From positions 310,001-374,000 of the forward strand of contig NC_014319.1 of assembly GCF_000196855.1 (NCBI RefSeq): DNA of 64,000 bases. The letters are read 5' to 3'. The stretch comes from Leuconostoc gasicomitatum LMG 18811 (lineage in GTDB: Bacteria; Bacillota; Bacilli; Lactobacillales; Lactobacillaceae). Positions 55,102-63,372 of the stretch are shown here, piece after piece. A program made the position numbers and the translations under genes. Each line of letters begins with the position of its first letter. Within the stretch, counting starts at the first letter, position 1. The notes under the pieces were generated by a model. It was not told the DNA's origin. It did no database searches and saw only the letters and a program-made list of their open reading frames with translations.

Positions 55102-55743
55102 ATGGATACATCTAAAGAAAAAATTGCTGGAGAAATGTATTTTACAGCTAATCCTAATTCAGAACATCATTATCAAGATTTTGATTTTGATTTATTAGGT
55201 AATCATCTACGTTTTACAACAGATAGTGGGGTTTTTTCTAAATCAACTGTCGATTTTGGCACTAGGACAATGCTGAATGCATTAAACAAAACAACTATTA
55301 TTTCAGGAAAAATATTAGATCTTGGAACTGGCTACGGGCCAGTTGGTGTGGCGGTGGCAAAATATTTACAGCAGCCAGTTGATATGACAGATGTTAATGA
55401 GCGTGCTCTGGCCTTAGCACGTAAAAATGCAGAGCAAAATGGTGTGATAGGTTTAGTTAATGTTTTTCAATCAGATATCTATGCTAACGTATCTGATAAG
55501 TATGCGTTAATCTTGGCGAATCCCCCTATTCGCGCTGGGAAGAGTGTCGTTACGGCAATGTTACAAGAAAGCATTCACTATTTGCTGCCAGGTGGTAAAC
55601 TAATTGCAGTGTTACAAAAGAAGCAAGGGGCACCTTCAGCACAAAAAAACATGGCCACAGTTTTCGGAAATGTGAAAGTTATTCACAAAGATAAAGGTTA
55701 TTATATCTTGGAGAGCACATATGATCCAACAACCAACGTTTAG
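55102..55743 (+). CDS. RsmC-like class I SAM methyltransferase (YbxB)
   Basis: A 213-residue methyltransferase of the RsmC/RlmG small-domain type. The SAM motif is ILDLGTGYGPVGVAVAK, and the adenine/guanine N-methyltransferase motif LILANPPIRAG is a NPPxRAG signature of RsmC. The usual target is 16S or 23S guanine N2. It is conserved downstream of rplL in Bacillota, as here. It overlaps tadA by 23 bases. Confidence 0.9.
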   Translation: MDTSKEKIAGEMYFTANPNSEHHYQDFDFDLLGNHLRFTTDSGVFSKSTVDFGTRTMLNALNKTTIISGKILDLGTGYGPVGVAVAKYLQQPVDMTDVNERALALARKNAEQNGVIGLVNVFQSDIYANVSDKYALILANPPIRAGKSVVTAMLQESIHYLLPGGKLIAVLQKKQGAPSAQKNMATVFGNVKVIHKDKGYYILESTYDPTTNV

Positions 55744-56218
55744 TAGTGAACAAATTGATTATTTTATGCAGGTTGCGTTAAACGAAGCGAAATTTGCTGA
55801 AAATGATGGAGAAGTGCCGATTGGAGCAGTTATTGTAAAGGATAATGTCATTATTGCTCGTGCGCACAATCATCGAGAGGCAGAGCAAATGGCAACAGCA
55901 CATGCAGAGTTACTGGCTATAGAGTCTGCAAATCGTCTATTAAGCTCGTGGCGTTTGGAAGACACAGCTTTGTTTGTGACACTTGAACCTTGTATTATGT
56001 GTGCGGGAGCAATCATTAATGCACGTATTCCCTCAGTTTATTATGGCGCAGAAGATAGCAAAGGTGGGGGAACAAGATCTTTATATCAGTTACTAGAAGA
56101 TGACCGTTTAAACCATCGTGCTGATGTACATACCAATATTCGGGGTGATGAAGGCGGTGCCTTATTACAGCACTTTTTTAAAAAAATTCGGTTACAGCGT
56201 AAACTTGGAAAAAAATAA
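55721..56218 (+). CDS. tadA: tRNA adenosine(34) deaminase TadA
   Basis: Zinc deaminase that converts A34 to inosine in tRNA-Arg(ACG). Zinc ligands and catalysis are intact: His61 and Glu63 (AHAEL), Cys91 and Cys94 (PCIMCAG). The 165 residues match. The ATG lies within the end of the methyltransferase gene. Its presence matters for tRNA-Thr(AGU) at 12377, a possible second substrate. Confidence 0.95.
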   Translation: MIQQPTFSSEQIDYFMQVALNEAKFAENDGEVPIGAVIVKDNVIIARAHNHREAEQMATAHAELLAIESANRLLSSWRLEDTALFVTLEPCIMCAGAIINARIPSVYYGAEDSKGGGTRSLYQLLEDDRLNHRADVHTNIRGDEGGALLQHFFKKIRLQRKLGKK

Positions 56219-56291
56219 ATGCAAATTGTTACACAATTATTTGGTTTAGTATTATAATATAAGCAGACTTATCAAATGAGGAAAATTATAC

Positions 56292-56810
56292 ATGCAAAAT
56301 CCGAATGCTTGGCGGAATGACCAAGAGTATTTAAATATCGTAGATGACTTATTACAACACGATGAAGTACAACAACTAGCACAATATACACAGCATCATT
56401 TTTCAAATCGTTTGCGTCATTCTATTTCGGTATCATACCGTTCCTACTTGATTGCCAAAAGAATTGGTGCAGATGAAGTAGCTACTGCACGTGCAGGGCT
56501 GTTACATGACATGTTTTATTACGACTGGCGTGTGACAAAGTTTGAAGAAGGGTCACATGCTTATGTGCACCCGCGTATTGCATTAAAAAATGCGCAAAAA
56601 ATAACTCATATTAATTCAAAAGAAGCAGATATTATTTTGAAACATATGTTTGGTGCAACGATTGCATTACCAAAATATCGTGAAAGTTGGATTGTGTCAA
56701 TTGTGGATGATTTCGCTGCAGTTAATGAGTACCTCATACCAAAGACATACTTAACATATTTCAAATGGCATACAAAATGGACCAAAAAAATTGCAGAAGT
56801 ATTTGCGTAA
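56292..56810 (+). CDS. HD-domain phosphohydrolase family protein
   Basis: A 172-residue HD-superfamily protein. Metal-binding pattern: RLRHSISVSYRSY (His), AGLLHDMFYYDW (HD), then HAYVHPRIAL and ILKHMF, and a final Asp (VSIVDDFAAVNEY). This order matches small Bacillota HD hydrolases of unknown substrate. It lies alone between tadA and the SRP RNA. Confidence 0.85.
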   Translation: MQNPNAWRNDQEYLNIVDDLLQHDEVQQLAQYTQHHFSNRLRHSISVSYRSYLIAKRIGADEVATARAGLLHDMFYYDWRVTKFEEGSHAYVHPRIALKNAQKITHINSKEADIILKHMFGATIALPKYRESWIVSIVDDFAAVNEYLIPKTYLTYFKWHTKWTKKIAEVFA

Positions 56811-56825
56811 ACTTTAAAAATTAGA

Positions 56826-56831
56826 TATAAT
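56826..56831 (+). promoter_or_regulatory. -10 box of the SRP RNA gene
   Basis: TATAAT seven bases before the RNA. The -35 is not distinct. Confidence 0.55.
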
Positions 56832-56836
56832 GATAA

Positions 56837-56916
56837 GGCAGGCAAGTGTTGGCTCTCGAACTGGGTCAGGACAGGAATGTAGCAGCTCTAAGGTTGTTCA
56901 ATACTGTGCTTGTGTA
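56837..56916 (+). ncRNA. ffs: Signal recognition particle RNA (small 4.5S-type)
   Basis: About 80 bases that fold as a single hairpin with the universal domain IV: GGTCAGGACAGGAATGTAGCAG (asymmetric loop and GGAA tetraloop) is preceded by the GCAAGTGTTGGCTCTCGAACTGG arm and closed by CAATACTGTGCTTG. It binds Ffh. The position directly before dnaX is the usual one in Bacillota. A strong terminator follows. Confidence 0.95.
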
Positions 56917-56923
56917 CATATTT

Positions 56924-56946
56924 GACCGCATTGCGGTCTTTTTTTG
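56924..56946 (+). terminator. Terminator of the SRP RNA
   Basis: GACCGC and GCGGTC around ATT, then T8. Confidence 0.9.
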
Positions 56947-57031
56947 TAAATAACTTGTGGTCTGTAGTGAAACAAATGCAATTACCAAGTTGTTACGACA
57001 TAGCAATAAACTAGTAATGGAGGTGGTGACA

Positions 57032-58789
57032 TTGGCATATCAGGCATTATATCGGGTCTACCGACCACGAACGTTTGATGATATGGTTGGGCAAGAGGTG
57101 ATCACACAGACACTGAGAAATGCCATTGAAACACATCAAACAGGTCATGCCTATTTATTTTCTGGTCCGCGTGGCACAGGGAAAACGTCGGCAGCTAAAA
57201 TATTTGCACGTGAAATAAATGGTATTGATCCTACAACAGATGATTCACAAATACCAGATATTGTTGAATTTGATGCTGCATCAAATAGCCGTGTTGAAGA
57301 CATGCGTGATATTTTGTCAAATGTTGATTATGCACCAATTGAAGCTGAATTTAAAGTGTACATCATCGATGAAGTGCATATGCTTTCAAATAGTGCCTTC
57401 AACGCACTACTTAAAACATTAGAAGAGCCGCCAGCTAATGTAAAATTCATTTTGGCAACAACTGAACCGCAAAAGGTGCCTGTAACTATTTTGTCCCGAA
57501 CCCAACGATTTGAGTTTAAACGTATTGATAGTTTAATCATCAAAGCGCGTTTAGTAGATGTCTTGAATAAGCAACAGATAGCGTATGAAGATGACGCACT
57601 TCGCATTATTGCAAATGTTGCTGAAGGTGGTATGCGTGATGCTTTGTCTATATTAGACCAAGTTATTGCGTTTGGTACGGATAATGTGACGGTTGATAAT
57701 GCATTACAAGTTACGGGATCAACGACAACAACAGAATTGTTATCGTATGTAGAAGCCGTAAGTGCTGGCGATACACCTAAAAGTTTACGAGTGTTACATG
57801 ATATTCTTATGGCAGGCAAAGATGCCCAACGGTTTGTTGTCGATGTTCTTGGCCTACTACGAGATATTATGCTTGTTGATGTTGCAGAAGAATTAATTAA
57901 GTCAACAATTCAATTTTCAGAGTTACAGTTATTGTCAAAAAAACTGGGGATAACCCGTATTGAAAAAATGATGCTGGCATTAGATGATATTCAAAAACAG
58001 TTGATGCAAACGATGCAAAGTGATGTATATTTAGAGCTATTAACAGTGAAATTGAGTATGATTGTCGAACCCAAAGCGACAGCACCAAAAACACCATCGG
58101 TAAGTGATGAATCACGTATGTCTTCAGTAGCAATAAATGAGGCTGATATAAAAGATCAAACAATAAATGTCACACCCCTAGTTACTGAAAAATCTCAAAA
58201 TGTCACACCTATTGTTTCAGAGCAAGAACAAGTAATTAATCCAGCGTCATCCGAGCAAATAAATCAAAATACTGATACTAATACGATAGTTTGGACTGGA
58301 CAACAAGCAGTGTTTGCTGTATTACAAATGGCAAAACGTGAAGCGCTCAGTCGGGTAAAAAATAATTGGTCAACACTTATTACCCAATTTGATGTTGCAC
58401 AACAAGCAATGCTTACAATCGCTGAACCTGTTGCTGCAAGTGATGAGGCTATTGTACTAGCATTTGATTATCCAGCATTGCTTGAGCAAGCTTTAAATGA
58501 TGCTCAAATGCAAAATAGTTTGGAAGCAGCACTACGAGAGCAACATTTACCATTATCAATGGTGTTGATTTCACAAGATGATTGGCATCAAGAACGCGCA
58601 GCATATGTCACAAAACTCAAATCGGGTGAGACAAACCGAATTGTTTTAACTGATTTGCCTCGCGTGAGTAGTCAAAAGGCATTAACAAACAAAGAAGAAC
58701 CAAAAACTGTGGTAAAGGCAACGGAGCCAGCTGTTGTTATGGCAGCAAAAAAAATGTTTGGTAGTGATATTGTAACTGTTATTGATTAA
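57032..58789 (+). CDS. dnaX: DnaX, DNA polymerase III tau/gamma subunit without the zinc module
   Basis: AAA+ clamp-loader ATPase. I start at TTG 57032 (MAYQALYRVYRPRTF), eight bases after GGAGG; the longer frame adds unrelated residues. Walker A is GPRGTGKT (45-52), Walker B IIDEVHML, sensor 1 LATTEP with SRTQRF arginine finger, and domain III follows. The zinc-binding Cx8CxxCxxC loop normally between Walker A and EIDAASN is missing: FAREINGIDPTTDDSQIPDI runs straight to VEFDAASNS. The whole 585-residue protein has no cysteine. The middle (350-430) is a low-complexity linker and the rest is the tau-specific domain IV-V. Confidence 0.95.
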   Translation: MAYQALYRVYRPRTFDDMVGQEVITQTLRNAIETHQTGHAYLFSGPRGTGKTSAAKIFAREINGIDPTTDDSQIPDIVEFDAASNSRVEDMRDILSNVDYAPIEAEFKVYIIDEVHMLSNSAFNALLKTLEEPPANVKFILATTEPQKVPVTILSRTQRFEFKRIDSLIIKARLVDVLNKQQIAYEDDALRIIANVAEGGMRDALSILDQVIAFGTDNVTVDNALQVTGSTTTTELLSYVEAVSAGDTPKSLRVLHDILMAGKDAQRFVVDVLGLLRDIMLVDVAEELIKSTIQFSELQLLSKKLGITRIEKMMLALDDIQKQLMQTMQSDVYLELLTVKLSMIVEPKATAPKTPSVSDESRMSSVAINEADIKDQTINVTPLVTEKSQNVTPIVSEQEQVINPASSEQINQNTDTNTIVWTGQQAVFAVLQMAKREALSRVKNNWSTLITQFDVAQQAMLTIAEPVAASDEAIVLAFDYPALLEQALNDAQMQNSLEAALREQHLPLSMVLISQDDWHQERAAYVTKLKSGETNRIVLTDLPRVSSQKALTNKEEPKTVVKATEPAVVMAAKKMFGSDIVTVID

Positions 58790-58828
58790 TAATAAAAGAA
58801 AGGATTGGCTCATGTAGCCTTTTAATCT

Positions 58829-59434
58829 ATGGATTATCCAGAACCTATTGCAAAATTAATAGATAGTTATACAAAATTACCCGGTATTGGTTCTAAAACT
58901 GCCACACGCTTGGCTTTTTATACGCTTGGCATGGACGAAAAAGATGTATTAGATTTTTCAAAATCACTTGTTTCTGCCAAAAAAGATCTGACATTTTGTT
59001 CGGTATGTGGTAATATAACGGAAAATAGTATTAACCCTTGTGTGATATGTCGAGATGTCACGCGTGATCAAGATACTGTGTTTGTTGTCGAAAATTCTCG
59101 TGATGTCATGGCTATGGAAAACACGAGGGACTATCATGGGCTTTATCATGTTTTGAATGGTGTAATTTCACCCAGTGCGGGAACAGGGCCAGAAGATATT
59201 AATTTGCCTAGTTTAATTCGACGCTTATCAGAACATCAAGAAATTGATGAGGTTATTGTTGGTACCAATGTTACTGCTGAAGGGGAAGCAACAGCCATGT
59301 ATCTTGCAAGGTTACTCAAACCTGCAGGGATCAAGGTGACACGTTTAGCACATGGTTTGGCAGTTGGGTCAGATATTGATTATGCAGATCAGTTAACACT
59401 GATTAAAGCCGTACAAGGACGAACAGAATTATGA
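58829..59434 (+). CDS. recR: Recombination mediator RecR
   Basis: Toroidal RecFOR-pathway protein for gap repair. HhH at the N-terminus ([17 protein letters not shown]), an intact zinc finger (C57, C60, C71, C74 in CSVCGN and CVICRD), a Toprim domain ([18 protein letters not shown]) and a Walker-like C-terminal region. The 201 residues are normal. It follows dnaX as usual. Confidence 0.96.
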   Translation: MDYPEPIAKLIDSYTKLPGIGSKTATRLAFYTLGMDEKDVLDFSKSLVSAKKDLTFCSVCGNITENSINPCVICRDVTRDQDTVFVVENSRDVMAMENTRDYHGLYHVLNGVISPSAGTGPEDINLPSLIRRLSEHQEIDEVIVGTNVTAEGEATAMYLARLLKPAGIKVTRLAHGLAVGSDIDYADQLTLIKAVQGRTEL

Positions 59435-59697
59435 TTTTTGGAAAAAAAAAGCGTGACCTACGTCATGAATATGATCAAGCCCTTGTTTTTCAAGTTGATA
59501 AGGCGAAAATAGATTGGGACATGGCGAAAAATTCTGAGGAAGCGCTATTAGATGGCCAAGTAAATGTCCGGCTAATACAATCTCAAACAGCATTAAATAA
59601 AGCAAAATTTAATTACCTTTATCGTGAGGCAAGACGACGGAAAACGGTTGGACACATGCAAACGCATGTTTTAAAAACTGATCGTAATCAGTTTTGA
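59431..59697 (+). CDS. YaaL (DUF2508) family protein
   Basis: An 88-residue, charged, helical protein of DUF2508, conserved right after recR in Bacillota. No function is known. The ATG overlaps the recR stop (ATGA). The Arg/Lys-rich tail ([12 protein letters not shown]) suggests nucleic acid or membrane contact. Confidence 0.82.
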   Translation: MIFGKKKRDLRHEYDQALVFQVDKAKIDWDMAKNSEEALLDGQVNVRLIQSQTALNKAKFNYLYREARRRKTVGHMQTHVLKTDRNQF

Positions 59698-59772
59698 TGA
59701 TGTGGTGAACATTAAAAGGTCACTATTTTTCTGGATTAACTGTATGAAACTAAGAAACAGGATACCAATATC

Positions 59773-60417
59773 ATGACAAAGCCATTATTTATCACGTTTG
59801 AAGGGCCAGAGGGCGCTGGTAAGACCAGTGTTTTAGAAATTTTAATTTCTGAATTAAAGCCTTTACTTGGGGATGAATTAATTACGACACGTGAGCCGGG
59901 AGGAAATCCGATATCTGAAGCAATCCGTGCCATTTTACAACCTGCAGAAGATAATGGTATGGATGAACGGACAGAAGCATTGCTTTATACAGCTGCGCGT
60001 CGCCAACATCTAGTAGAAATTATCTTACCGGCCTTGAAGTCCGGTAAAGTAGTTATTTCTGATCGTTATATTGACAGTTCCTTAGCTTATCAAGGTGGCG
60101 GTCGAGGATTAGGTGTTGACAATATATGGCAAATTAATCAGTTTGCCACAGAAGGTTTAATGCCAGATCTAACAATTTATTTTGATGTACCACCAGAACT
60201 TGGATTGGCGCGTGTTAAAGCAAATCGTCAAGGCAAAATCGATCGACTTGACAAAGAAAATTTATCATTTCATCAGACAGTGCGTCAAACATATTTACAA
60301 CTACAACATGACTTTTCTGATAGAATTAAAATAATTGATGCTGCACAGTCATTAGATCAAGTAGTGGCTGATACGCGTGAATTATTGTTAAAAACGCTTA
60401 AAACTCGAAAGGGGTAA
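59773..60417 (+). CDS. tmk: Thymidylate kinase
   Basis: Phosphorylates dTMP to dTDP. P-loop FEGPEGAGKTS (8-18), the DR-Y motif SDRYIDSSLAYQGGGRGLG and a lid region (KANRQGKIDRLDKEN) are present. The 214 residues match. It belongs to the recR-yaaL-tmk-darA-holB block. Confidence 0.97.
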   Translation: MTKPLFITFEGPEGAGKTSVLEILISELKPLLGDELITTREPGGNPISEAIRAILQPAEDNGMDERTEALLYTAARRQHLVEIILPALKSGKVVISDRYIDSSLAYQGGGRGLGVDNIWQINQFATEGLMPDLTIYFDVPPELGLARVKANRQGKIDRLDKENLSFHQTVRQTYLQLQHDFSDRIKIIDAAQSLDQVVADTRELLLKTLKTRKG

Positions 60418-60422
60418 TTTTT

Positions 60423-60752
60423 ATGAAACTTGTTACAGCTATTGTTCAAGATAAAGATACAACAAAGTTGAGTAATGCATTTGTAAAAGCAAATGTACGT
60501 GCTACACGTTTAACGACGTCGGGTGGTTTTTTACGCTCAGGAAATACAACATTTTTAATTGCTATTGAAGATGAACGTGTCCAAGCAGTACTTGATATAA
60601 TTCAATCTGTTTCACAAAAAAGGAAACAATATATGGTACCGCCAGTGAGTTTAGATGCCGGTGGTGCTCATGTTGGCGCATATCCTGTTGAAGTTGAAGT
60701 TGGCGGTGCAACAGTTTATACACAAAGCATTGAATCATTCCATCAGTTCTAA
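60423..60752 (+). CDS. darA: DarA (PstA/YaaQ) cyclic-di-AMP receptor, PII-like
   Basis: A 109-residue PII-like signal protein that binds cyclic-di-AMP. Its core MKLVTAIVQDKDTTKLSNAF, TRLTTSGGFLRSGNTTFLIA and VSLDAGGAHVGAYPVEVEVGG matches DarA/PstA. The partner proteins are not known in this lineage. AAAGGG precedes the ATG. The stop overlaps holB (TAATG). Confidence 0.92.
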   Translation: MKLVTAIVQDKDTTKLSNAFVKANVRATRLTTSGGFLRSGNTTFLIAIEDERVQAVLDIIQSVSQKRKQYMVPPVSLDAGGAHVGAYPVEVEVGGATVYTQSIESFHQF

Positions 60753-61672
60753 TGAAATCAAATTTTGCAACAATAACACAAATGGTCTATCCGACACAAA
60801 CTTCGCATTTTGTGAGTTTAATAAGCAAAAGTCAGTTAAGCCATTTTTATTTATTTATTGGACCAAGTCAGCCAGAAAAGCTGGCTTTTTCTCAGTATCT
60901 AGCATGGCAAATTGTTGGTGCAACAGAGCGCAATCTCGTCAGAGTGATGGAAAATGATCATCCAGATGTTAAAATTGTCAGACCAAGTTTGCCAAAGAGT
61001 GGCACAGGCACAAATAGGACTTGGAAGGTTGACCAAATTAGAGCTTTGAAACCTGAATTTGTGACGGTTGCTCAAGAAAGTACACGTAAAGTTTTTGTTT
61101 TTGACGCTGTAGAAACGCTTCATGCTGAATCAGGTAATGCCTTATTAAAATTTATTGAGGAACCTACAGGTCCACAATTAATTGTGATGTTAGCAGAAAA
61201 TATCAATGAAGTGATGACAACGATTCAATCACGCGCTCAAATTGTTCATTTACTACCTGAAACGACAATAGCAGCAGATGATTCAGTTGATGATGAGTGG
61301 CGTCAAGCAACACAAACAATTTTATTTAAATGGTTTGAATTAATGATGCAACGTCGTATTGAAGCTTTTGTATACGTACAAACACAGCTTGTTAATCAAT
61401 TAAAAGATAGTCAACAGCAGCAATTATTTTTTAATTGGTTACATCAATTGTCACGTGATACAGTTGTCTTTGGGCAGATTTCAGACGATAAGTTAGTATT
61501 TCCAAGGTTAGTTGGTTTATATAAAACATTGATACAGCACTATACAAAAAAGCAATTGCTAAGAGCAAGTGATGCGGTACTTATTGATGATCGGATACGT
61601 CAAAATAATGTGTCGTTACAAACACGTCTTGAAAAAATTGTGCTTGATGTGACGATTGCCTTAGGAGAATAA
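60752..61672 (+). CDS. holB: HolB, DNA polymerase III delta' subunit without the zinc module
   Basis: Non-ATPase clamp-loader subunit. It has the AAA+ fold of delta': LSHFYLFIGPSQPEKLAF in place of a P-loop, VFVFDAVETLHAESGNALLKFIEEP, and TTIQSRAQIVHL with the arginine-finger SRAQ. The CxxCxxC zinc module usual after the first helix pair is absent (AWQIVGATERNLVRVMENDHPD), and the 306-residue protein has no cysteine. In many Bacillota yaaT and yabA follow holB; here rsmI follows at once. Confidence 0.92.
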   Translation: MKSNFATITQMVYPTQTSHFVSLISKSQLSHFYLFIGPSQPEKLAFSQYLAWQIVGATERNLVRVMENDHPDVKIVRPSLPKSGTGTNRTWKVDQIRALKPEFVTVAQESTRKVFVFDAVETLHAESGNALLKFIEEPTGPQLIVMLAENINEVMTTIQSRAQIVHLLPETTIAADDSVDDEWRQATQTILFKWFELMMQRRIEAFVYVQTQLVNQLKDSQQQQLFFNWLHQLSRDTVVFGQISDDKLVFPRLVGLYKTLIQHYTKKQLLRASDAVLIDDRIRQNNVSLQTRLEKIVLDVTIALGE

Positions 61673-61673
61673 C

Positions 61674-62549
61674 ATGCAACAACAAAAAAGTTTTGAGAAA
61701 AAACAAACAGGCACATTATTTTTAGTGCCAACCCCGATAGGTAATTTACAAGATATGACACCGCGCGCTATTGATACATTAAAAAACGTTGATTTAATAG
61801 CAGCCGAAGATACACGTCATACACAACATCTACTCAATCATTTTGATATTGGTACAAAACAGACAAGTTTTCATGAACATAATTGGCAAATGAAAATTCC
61901 TGGCCTTATTTTGGATCTACAAAGCGGTAAAAATGTGGCTCAAGTGAGCGATGCTGGAATGCCATCTATTTCAGATCCAGGTAAAGAACTCGTTGCCGCC
62001 GCAATTGAAAATAATGTTACTGTTGTACCGATTCCAGGTGCAACGGCTGGTATTACGGCCTTAATTGCTAGTGGACTGGTCCCGCAACCCTTTTATTTTT
62101 ATGGCTTTTTACAACGAAAAAACAATGAACAGTTGGCAGAGTTACAACAATTATCTAGCATAAGAGATACTATTATTTTTTATGAATCACCACATCGTAT
62201 AAAAAAAACATTAGAAAATATACAAAAAGTTATGGGTGATGACCGACGTGTGGTTCTTGCTCGTGAACTAACTAAACGTTACGAGGAATTTTTGCGGGGC
62301 ACAACACAAGAATTAGTTGAATGGGCAAAAGACAATGAAATTCGTGGTGAGTTTGTAGTCATGATTGCTGGTTATCAAGGTGTAGTAGAAGAACAAAAAA
62401 AATCTGATGACCGCGATTTATCTGTTCATGATGCTGTTGAGACCTTGATCAGTAGGGGATTAAAACCTAACGCAGCAATTAAGCAGATCGCAAAATCACG
62501 TGATCTTGATAGACAAGCAGTTTATTCTGATTATCACGGTATTGACTAA
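61674..62549 (+). CDS. rsmI: RsmI, 16S rRNA (cytidine-1402-2'-O)-methyltransferase
   Basis: Ribose methyltransferase that, with RsmH, makes m4Cm1402. Tetrapyrrole-methylase fold: TLFLVPTPIGNLQDMTPRAI at the start, AEDTRHTQHLLNHF, SDAGMPSISDPGKELV, IPGATAGITALIASGL and YESPHRIKKTLENI. The 291 residues match. It starts one base after the holB stop. Confidence 0.96.
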   Translation: MQQQKSFEKKQTGTLFLVPTPIGNLQDMTPRAIDTLKNVDLIAAEDTRHTQHLLNHFDIGTKQTSFHEHNWQMKIPGLILDLQSGKNVAQVSDAGMPSISDPGKELVAAAIENNVTVVPIPGATAGITALIASGLVPQPFYFYGFLQRKNNEQLAELQQLSSIRDTIIFYESPHRIKKTLENIQKVMGDDRRVVLARELTKRYEEFLRGTTQELVEWAKDNEIRGEFVVMIAGYQGVVEEQKKSDDRDLSVHDAVETLISRGLKPNAAIKQIAKSRDLDRQAVYSDYHGID

Positions 62550-62594
62550 CAATTTATTGTGAGAAAAACTGTTACATATAAAGGAACTACTATT

Positions 62595-63332
62595 ATGCAT
62601 ACATTTGAAATTAAACGACATGTCGAATATTATGAAGCTGACACGACTGGGAAGTTAACATTACCAATGATTTTAAATTGGGCAGTGTTGGCTTCAAAGA
62701 AACAGAGTGACGCATTAGGTGTTGGGCAAAAAATATATTTGGGTCGTGGTTTAGGTTGGATTATTTTGCAGTATGAGGTACATATCACACGTCGTCCAAA
62801 AATCAACGAAGAAATTACGATTAAGACATATGCCGCAAAATATAATCCTTTTTTTGTCAGTCGGCCATTTGTTTTTTTTGACACTAATGGCAACGAAATT
62901 ATCCGTGTTGATTCAATTTGGGCAATGATTGATATTGAAAATAGACGCATGGCACGTTTACCGCAAGACATTATTGATAAGTATCAAGCAGAGCGTGTTA
63001 AACAAATACCACGCATTGCAAAACCTGCGCAATTTGGTATTGATGACGTGTTTGAAGAAAATGATTATCATGTACGGTATCTTGATATTGATGCCAATAA
63101 GCATGTCAATAACTCAAAATATTTTGAGTGGATGCAAGACGTTATCACACCAGAATTCTTAGCGACTCATGAAGTAACTGATATTAATTTGAAATTTGAG
63201 AATGAAGTTCGCTTAGGACATACGATTCAATCGCAAGTGATTTTACAAGAACATACGAGTAAACATCGTATTATGCTGGGTGATGTTGTTAGTGCAGAAG
63301 CTGAGTTTCAGTGGCGTGATGTGTCCTTTTAG
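62595..63332 (+). CDS. Acyl-ACP thioesterase (FatA-like)
   Basis: Double hot-dog thioesterase that releases fatty acids from acyl-ACP. ATG 62595 (MHTFEIKRHVEYYEADTTGK) follows AAAGGA; the earlier ATG-like starts add an unrelated tail. Conserved features: LPMILNWAVLASKKQSDALG in the first domain, GWIILQYEVHITRRP, and the DIDANKHVNNSKYFEWMQD catalytic Asn-His region in the second. The 245 residues fit the bacterial group. No fatty acid gene is adjacent. Confidence 0.9.
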   Translation: MHTFEIKRHVEYYEADTTGKLTLPMILNWAVLASKKQSDALGVGQKIYLGRGLGWIILQYEVHITRRPKINEEITIKTYAAKYNPFFVSRPFVFFDTNGNEIIRVDSIWAMIDIENRRMARLPQDIIDKYQAERVKQIPRIAKPAQFGIDDVFEENDYHVRYLDIDANKHVNNSKYFEWMQDVITPEFLATHEVTDINLKFENEVRLGHTIQSQVILQEHTSKHRIMLGDVVSAEAEFQWRDVSF

Positions 63333-63372
63333 TGTAAACTGAAGATATAATTCTAAAATAGAGAGGTCTATT

